64,000 bases of DNA, from positions 9,262 through 73,261 of the forward strand of contig JAKSLX010000016.1 in the NCBI GenBank assembly GCA_024400915.1, given 5' to 3'. The first letter of the stretch is position 1. The number at the start of each line of letters is the position of its first letter. The translations under genes were made by a program, and so were the position numbers. Below, one piece after another: positions 59,968 to 64,000 of this stretch. The stretch comes from Treponema sp. Lineage in GTDB: Bacteria > Spirochaetota > Spirochaetia > Treponematales > Treponemataceae. The notes under the pieces were generated by a model that was not told where the DNA came from, made no database searches, and was given only the letters and a program-made list of their open reading frames with translations.

Positions 59968-60762
59968 TTATTTGATTCTGCCTTTTTCGAGGGCGGCAAC
60001 TGTAAACAAGGAGTCATCAATGTCATTGGAATTGTAGACTACATTGCTTGTTTTTAATGAAGACCAGGTTCCGGTCTGAACATTTTCCATTTTCATGGTC
60101 TTTGCGGATTTGAATCCATCTATGGTGCTGAAGTCGGAACAGGTAAGAATTCTGTGAAGGTTATCCTGCCTGTCATAGAATTCAACTTTGTAAACAAGAA
60201 AGTCTTCCTTTCCAAAATAAATTATGCGGTGCGGATCTTTTTCTGTACCGGTCTTGCTTGTCGCTTCAACTTTGTAGCACAGGACTTCATCAATGGTTTC
60301 TTCTCCAATGAGATTATAGTTGTCTTTGCTGAGAGCCCTTTCATCAATATCCTCATAAGTAAAATCTGTTCCCATGAAGGATCCTTCGCCTTCAGTTCCG
60401 CTTGAAGCGATTCTTCTTGTTTTTTTCATAGCAGGCATGTAAAGCCAGTTGTCGCTGTCCTTCTTGTTGCCCTTATCATCTTCCGGGTAATCGAACATAA
60501 GATATCCGACCCCTGAAACATCTTTTGGAGTTGTGAACACGATCACTTCCTTTTCAACATCTCCGTAGTCCTTTGACTTCATGATGATTTCACGGATGCG
60601 GTTCTTTCCTTTTTTCGAATGAATGGTAAGTGTTGCCGTAGATGATGAGGTTTTTGGTTCCGGGATGTCATTGCTCTTTTTTGCGATTTCATAGCCTGTC
60701 ATTTCTGCAAAGGCTGTTGATGTGAGTAAAATTGCGGCTGCAAGTGTCATTAATTTTTTCAT
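59968..60762 (-). CDS. LolA-like outer-membrane lipoprotein-sorting protein
   Basis: 264 residues, signal peptide 1-19 (STAFAEM). Beta-rich LolA-like fold of the PF17131 kind: TATLTIHSKKGKNR, VIVFTTPKDVSGVGYL, WLYMPAMKKTRRIASS, MGTDFTYEDI, CYKVEATSKTG. Carries hydrophobic cargo in the periplasm. Found next to RND/MMPL pumps, as here: 15 nt downstream of the pump gene. Confidence 0.9.
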   Translation of the reverse strand: MKKLMTLAAAILLTSTAFAEMTGYEIAKKSNDIPEPKTSSSTATLTIHSKKGKNRIREIIMKSKDYGDVEKEVIVFTTPKDVSGVGYLMFDYPEDDKGNKKDSDNWLYMPAMKKTRRIASSGTEGEGSFMGTDFTYEDIDERALSKDNYNLIGEETIDEVLCYKVEATSKTGTEKDPHRIIYFGKEDFLVYKVEFYDRQDNLHRILTCSDFSTIDGFKSAKTMKMENVQTGTWSSLKTSNVVYNSNDIDDSLFTVAALEKGRIK

Positions 60763-60777
60763 GGTAATATTCTCCTT

Positions 60778-63129
60778 TTAGTTTTTTTCTTTTCCGAATG
60801 GTTTTGTAATCAGCATTAGGACCGGTGTAAGCGTGTAGTCCGCAACTAAAGCACCTCCCATTCCGATTACACTCATGTATCCGATCCTTACAAGAGCCGA
60901 CATGGAGCTTGTAAGAAAGACTGCAAACATTGCACATAGAATTACAGTTGTCATGATCATGGATTTTCCTATTTCACGATATGAATTAAGGATAGATTTG
61001 CGGTAGTTTCCCGTTAATTCAAACTGATATTTGATGTGGTTTGTGAAGTGGATTGTGTCATCAACGGCAATTCCAAGAATCATAGGCATGATGAGGGCTG
61101 TGATCATGTCAAGGCAAACTCCAGCGTAACCCATGATTCCGCCGATGAGAATTACAGGTGCTGCATTTGGAATCATCGCAATGAAACCTGTCCTCAGTGA
61201 CATGAAGGCAAAAAGCAGGAGAATGAAGATAATCAGGAATGAAGTTCCTATTGATTTGACTGATCCACGCACAAGCTTTCCGTTCATTGCGGCGTACTGC
61301 ATTACTTCTCCAACAACACCACCTGTAATGGTTCCAGGGAAAAGCTCCTTGACCCATTGTTCAACCTGGGCAATGTCTGATACGCAGGATTCCGCTTCAT
61401 AGGAATGCATTTCTACATGGAGGTAGGCTGCACTGAAATCTTCATTTACGTATTCATAGAGGTCTGTCCCTCCTGAAATCTCATAAAGGAACATGAGCTG
61501 GCTTGTAAGTTCCTGATCATCAGGAATTACATAGGCCTCAGGTGAATCCCCGTTCAATGTTCTGTTCATCTCCTTGATGATTTTTGTGACGGAACTGACG
61601 CGAGGCTTCCCGTTGGAAATCTTGGTCTGTCTAAGTGTGCCTATTCGTTCCGTAAGTACGTCCATGTTTTTAAGGACTTGAGGATTCTTTATTGCATTTT
61701 CTTCCGGGTATTCTATGAGGACTTCGTATCCATACTGGCTTCCAAGCTGTGAACGGGCAATGGTCATGAGACGTGCAATGTATGGAGTCTTTTCTCCCAT
61801 CATGTCGGAATAGTTCATGTTGATTTTTATCTTGCAGATTCCGGGAATGCAGACTGCAATAATTGCAATACTTGCGATTACCGTAATCCATTTTTTGTTC
61901 AGGATATGTTCACCCATGTCTGCTATTCTAAGATCTGCCTTTGTGGAACCTTCCCGGGATGCAACAGGATCCGGCTGTCTGTCTTTACCAAAGCTGTAGA
62001 AAATAGGAAGCAGAAGCATTACATAAAGATACACGCCAAAAACACATGCTGCGGAAATTCCTGCAACCCAGCGCATCGGTCTTAATCCGGAAGCATAAAA
62101 CGAAAGCATTCCACCCATTGTGGTTATCACCGTAAAGAGAATTGCCCAGCCAGACTCACGGATTCCGTCTATGCAGGATTGTCTGCGATTGCCTGTCTTA
62201 CGGAAAGCCATTTTGAAACTGTTGATGTAGTGGACTGAATAGCCTACTGCCAGCGCCATGGCAAGTAGAACAACCAGAACAATCATTACAGTATTGCCCA
62301 CAATGTTCATCCATGCAGAAAGGCCAAGCATTGAGGTTATTCCGAAAACCGTTGCAAGGGCAGGAACGATAACCCCTCTGAAAGACCTGATGAATAGAAT
62401 CAGGCACAGAACCATTACAAGAAATCCAATGGTGATTCTTGTGATGCACTGGTTTCCCATTGCCTGTTCTTCTTCGTATTCCGTATAGGAAAGTCCTGCA
62501 GGTCTTATGGTGTATTTATCCGACTTGAATTCAGGGTCGTTGAAAATTGCCATGGCAGGTGGAGTTATTTTATTCATTGCAGTCTCAAGGTTTTCTGAAT
62601 ACTGCTCAAGATTAAGGACAAGAAAAGTTTCCGTCGCATCTGCACTTACAAGTGCGTTCACCAGGGATTCACGGCTAAGGATGAAATCCTTTTTTTCCTG
62701 AAGGACTTTTGGGTCTGAAGGAATTCCGTCTTCAAAAGGATTAGTAACTTCAAAACCGTCTTCTGATCCTACAGGGATGCTCAAGTTCACAAGTGAGGTT
62801 ACGCTGCTTGCATATGGAATTTCATTTTCAAGCCGCTTCCCAAGGCGTCCAAGCATTTCCAGAACTTCAGGATCAAAAACATCGTCAGCCTGAACAAAAG
62901 CAATGACGCTGTCACAACTTCCGAATATGTCTTCAAAGTGGTCCTGGTTGAGTTTTGTTGTTTCCCAGTCATCGAACCAGTCGTCTTCTCCGTTGTCGAG
63001 TTTGAGCCTGTACAAACCTGCGGAACTTATGACTGTGAAAATCAGCAGTCCGATAAGGAACAGGAAACGGTGCTTGATCTGAAAAAATCCGAATTTTGCG
63101 AAAAGTTCATTTATTTTTGTAACTTTCAT
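60778..63129 (-). CDS. RND/MMPL-family exporter
   Basis: 783 residues. Twelve membrane segments in two halves (anchor ~22-40; bundles ~235-390 and ~640-775) with two large periplasmic loops. ILGIAVDDTIHFTNHIKYQFELTGNYRKSI near the C-terminal half and SVHYINSFKMAFRKTGNR in the first carry the conserved proton-relay and HH-type residues of the MMPL/HpnN group. Likely moves lipids or hydrophobic molecules. First gene of the operon; GGAGA before the ATG; its promoter carries TetR operators. Confidence 0.93.
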   Translation of the reverse strand: MKVTKINELFAKFGFFQIKHRFLFLIGLLIFTVISSAGLYRLKLDNGEDDWFDDWETTKLNQDHFEDIFGSCDSVIAFVQADDVFDPEVLEMLGRLGKRLENEIPYASSVTSLVNLSIPVGSEDGFEVTNPFEDGIPSDPKVLQEKKDFILSRESLVNALVSADATETFLVLNLEQYSENLETAMNKITPPAMAIFNDPEFKSDKYTIRPAGLSYTEYEEEQAMGNQCITRITIGFLVMVLCLILFIRSFRGVIVPALATVFGITSMLGLSAWMNIVGNTVMIVLVVLLAMALAVGYSVHYINSFKMAFRKTGNRRQSCIDGIRESGWAILFTVITTMGGMLSFYASGLRPMRWVAGISAACVFGVYLYVMLLLPIFYSFGKDRQPDPVASREGSTKADLRIADMGEHILNKKWITVIASIAIIAVCIPGICKIKINMNYSDMMGEKTPYIARLMTIARSQLGSQYGYEVLIEYPEENAIKNPQVLKNMDVLTERIGTLRQTKISNGKPRVSSVTKIIKEMNRTLNGDSPEAYVIPDDQELTSQLMFLYEISGGTDLYEYVNEDFSAAYLHVEMHSYEAESCVSDIAQVEQWVKELFPGTITGGVVGEVMQYAAMNGKLVRGSVKSIGTSFLIIFILLLFAFMSLRTGFIAMIPNAAPVILIGGIMGYAGVCLDMITALIMPMILGIAVDDTIHFTNHIKYQFELTGNYRKSILNSYREIGKSMIMTTVILCAMFAVFLTSSMSALVRIGYMSVIGMGGALVADYTLTPVLMLITKPFGKEKN

Positions 63130-63155
63130 TATTGTCTCCTGAAAATATCAAATAT

Positions 63156-63242
63156 GATAACAATGTTATCGTTTTTAGGTAACAATGTTATCATATTGGT
63201 AACACTGTTACTTTGTCAATGGAATTTGGTAACGTTGTTACC
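63156..63242. promoter_or_regulatory. Four TetR-type operators
   Basis: GATAACAATGTTATC (63156-63170), GGTAACAATGTTATC (63178-63192), GGTAACACTGTTACT (63198-63212), GGTAACGTTGTTACC (63228-63242). Arms of 6 bp around 3 bp; outer two perfect, inner two with one mismatch. Start-to-start spacing 22, 20 and 30 bp. They lie over the promoters of both divergent units. Confidence 0.88.
63190..63219 (-). promoter_or_regulatory. Promoter of the RND operon
   Basis: Minus-strand TTGACA (63219-63214, perfect), 18-bp spacer, TATGAT (63195-63190, 5/6). Operator 3 fits inside the spacer and operator 2 overlaps the -10 and start site. Confidence 0.7.
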
Positions 63243-63249
63243 ATTTTTC

Positions 63250-63278
63250 TTGAGAATTCTCAGAATTTTGTGTAAATT
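63250..63278 (+). promoter_or_regulatory. tetR promoter, leaderless geometry
   Basis: TTGAGA (63250-63255), 17-bp spacer, TAAATT (63273-63278), then 6 nt to ATG 63285. No Shine-Dalgarno. Operator 4 lies just upstream of the -35. Confidence 0.55.
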
Positions 63279-63284
63279 AATACT

Positions 63285-63914
63285 ATGGGTGATATTTCAG
63301 AAGCAACAAAATCAAAAATTCTCCAGAGTGCGAAAAAAGAATTCCTGGAAAAAGGGTTCATGTCTGCATCTTTAAGAACTATTGCATCCAATGCCGGTTT
63401 GACTACCGGAGCCATGTACCGCCATTTCAGGGATAAGGATGCCTTGTTCTGTGCGCTGGTGGATGGTGCGATTGATACAACCTTGTCGGCTGTTAGACTC
63501 GGTGGGGTTGAACATCATAGGAATGTTGAAAATCCGGCCGGTATGGTTCATTCTGAGGAAGAAAAAGTTCATACCTTTGAGTTCCTGAAATATATGCTTG
63601 ATAACAGGGATGCCTTTGTTCTGTTGTTTACAAAAGCTGCAGGCAGTTCCCACGAAAATTTCCTTGAAGAAATTTCCGACCTGTATACGGAAAATGTGCT
63701 TGGAACAATCAAATGGATGAAAAAAAAATACGGCATAAAGAAACCCATCGATGACATGGCTATACATGTTCTTGCAAATGCGACGGTTAATGCTTTTATC
63801 GAAGTGATTCTGCATAACATGGGCAGAAAGGAAGCGGAAACTTTCCTAAGCAACATCATGGAAATCTTTCACTTTGGTTTTCTGCATCTTCTTGGCCTTT
63901 CATCCGGAGAATAG
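63285..63914 (+). CDS. TetR-family repressor of the RND operon
   Basis: 209 residues. N-terminal helix-turn-helix (~8-54: KSKILQSAKKEFLEKGF..., ASNAGLTTGAMYRHF) followed by an all-helical ligand domain. It is divergent from the RND operon, and four GGTAAC-type palindromes lie between. Likely autoregulated, released by a hydrophobic compound exported by the pump. The ligand is unknown. Confidence 0.93.
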   Translation: MGDISEATKSKILQSAKKEFLEKGFMSASLRTIASNAGLTTGAMYRHFRDKDALFCALVDGAIDTTLSAVRLGGVEHHRNVENPAGMVHSEEEKVHTFEFLKYMLDNRDAFVLLFTKAAGSSHENFLEEISDLYTENVLGTIKWMKKKYGIKKPIDDMAIHVLANATVNAFIEVILHNMGRKEAETFLSNIMEIFHFGFLHLLGLSSGE

Positions 63915-63930
63915 TGTCAGGAGGTGAGCT

Positions 63931-64000
63931 ATGAATCTGATCATTGCAAAAGGACTGCTGATTCCATTTCTTGGAACTGCATTAGGTTCCGCCTGTGTCC
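63931..64000 (+). CDS. ZIP-family metal transporter (N-terminus only)
   Basis: Only the first 23 codons are in the window, opening with a hydrophobic segment containing LLIPFLGTALGSACV, a ZIP/ZupT start. AGGAGG lies 8 nt before the ATG, 16 nt after the tetR stop, so it may be co-transcribed with tetR. Confidence 0.7.
   Translation, partial: MNLIIAKGLLIPFLGTALGSACV

Noticed and set aside
1..64000. tRNA, rRNA, CRISPR array, replication origin or toxin-antitoxin pair
   Set aside because: Looked for characteristic blocks by eye in intergenic regions; none found. A tRNAscan/Infernal run would be needed to exclude small RNAs fully.

Overview
The window looks like a chromosomal segment of a host-associated anaerobic spirochaete, most likely a gut or rumen Treponema. 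This rests on family content, not on a marker gene. The window carries several lipoproteins with spirochaete-type lipoboxes, a 7TM-DISM sensor fused to a LuxR helix-turn-helix, a DUF115/Maf protein, an extended PRPP synthase, a Lys/Ala-rich ParE and a GH5 cellulase-like enzyme. I found no rRNA, tRNA, CRISPR array, prophage or complete insertion sequence.

Layout. 1-12.3 kb is the accessory part. It holds a giant lipoprotein built of tandem ~353-residue Ig-like modules (cut by the window edge), a polysaccharide-export type ABC transporter pair, an Rpn/PD-(D/E)XK protein, a second surface lipoprotein and a divergent GH5 glycoside hydrolase. The intergenic gaps here carry short repeats around the word GGGGACAGACCCC. 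12.3-18.3 kb is a thiamin locus: a MATE transporter, then a TPP riboswitch heading thiM, a thiamin-binding MTH1187 protein, thiE, a HAD phosphatase, thiD and thiC. 18.4-25.5 kb has HAD and FGGY-kinase genes, prs, an XRE-cupin regulator coupled to a conserved unknown protein, a VWA protein and a small lipoprotein. 25.6-41.9 kb is mostly housekeeping: tsaD, fabF, mraY, parE, parC, a YigZ protein, a histidine phosphatase, glycyl-tRNA synthetase and an aldo/keto-reductase-like protein.

41.9-56.1 kb is an envelope region: a variant HD-GYP protein, DUF115, a PASTA penicillin-binding protein, signal peptidase I, a LysM-M23 endopeptidase, a propeller/NodB-like protein, a D,D-carboxypeptidase, aroC and the membrane-bound LuxR-type sensor. 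56.4-58.5 kb is dapA-asd, which feeds diaminopimelate/lysine synthesis and so the same envelope. 58.6-63.9 kb is an RND/MMPL export operon (RND pump, LolA-like protein, outer-membrane protein) facing a divergent TetR gene. Four palindromic operators lie in the gap between them. The window ends inside a ZIP metal transporter.

Most notable signals: (1) a one-polypeptide membrane sensor with a pseudo-histidine-kinase core and a LuxR DNA-binding domain; (2) a family of two-hairpin elements beside stop codons whose stems vary in sequence while the fold is kept; (3) several genes with a -10 box exactly 6-7 nt before the start codon and no Shine-Dalgarno, implying leaderless mRNAs; (4) seven phased 11-bp A-tract repeats before dapA; (5) several enzyme-family members that have lost catalytic residues (M23, NodB, AKR, HD-GYP).
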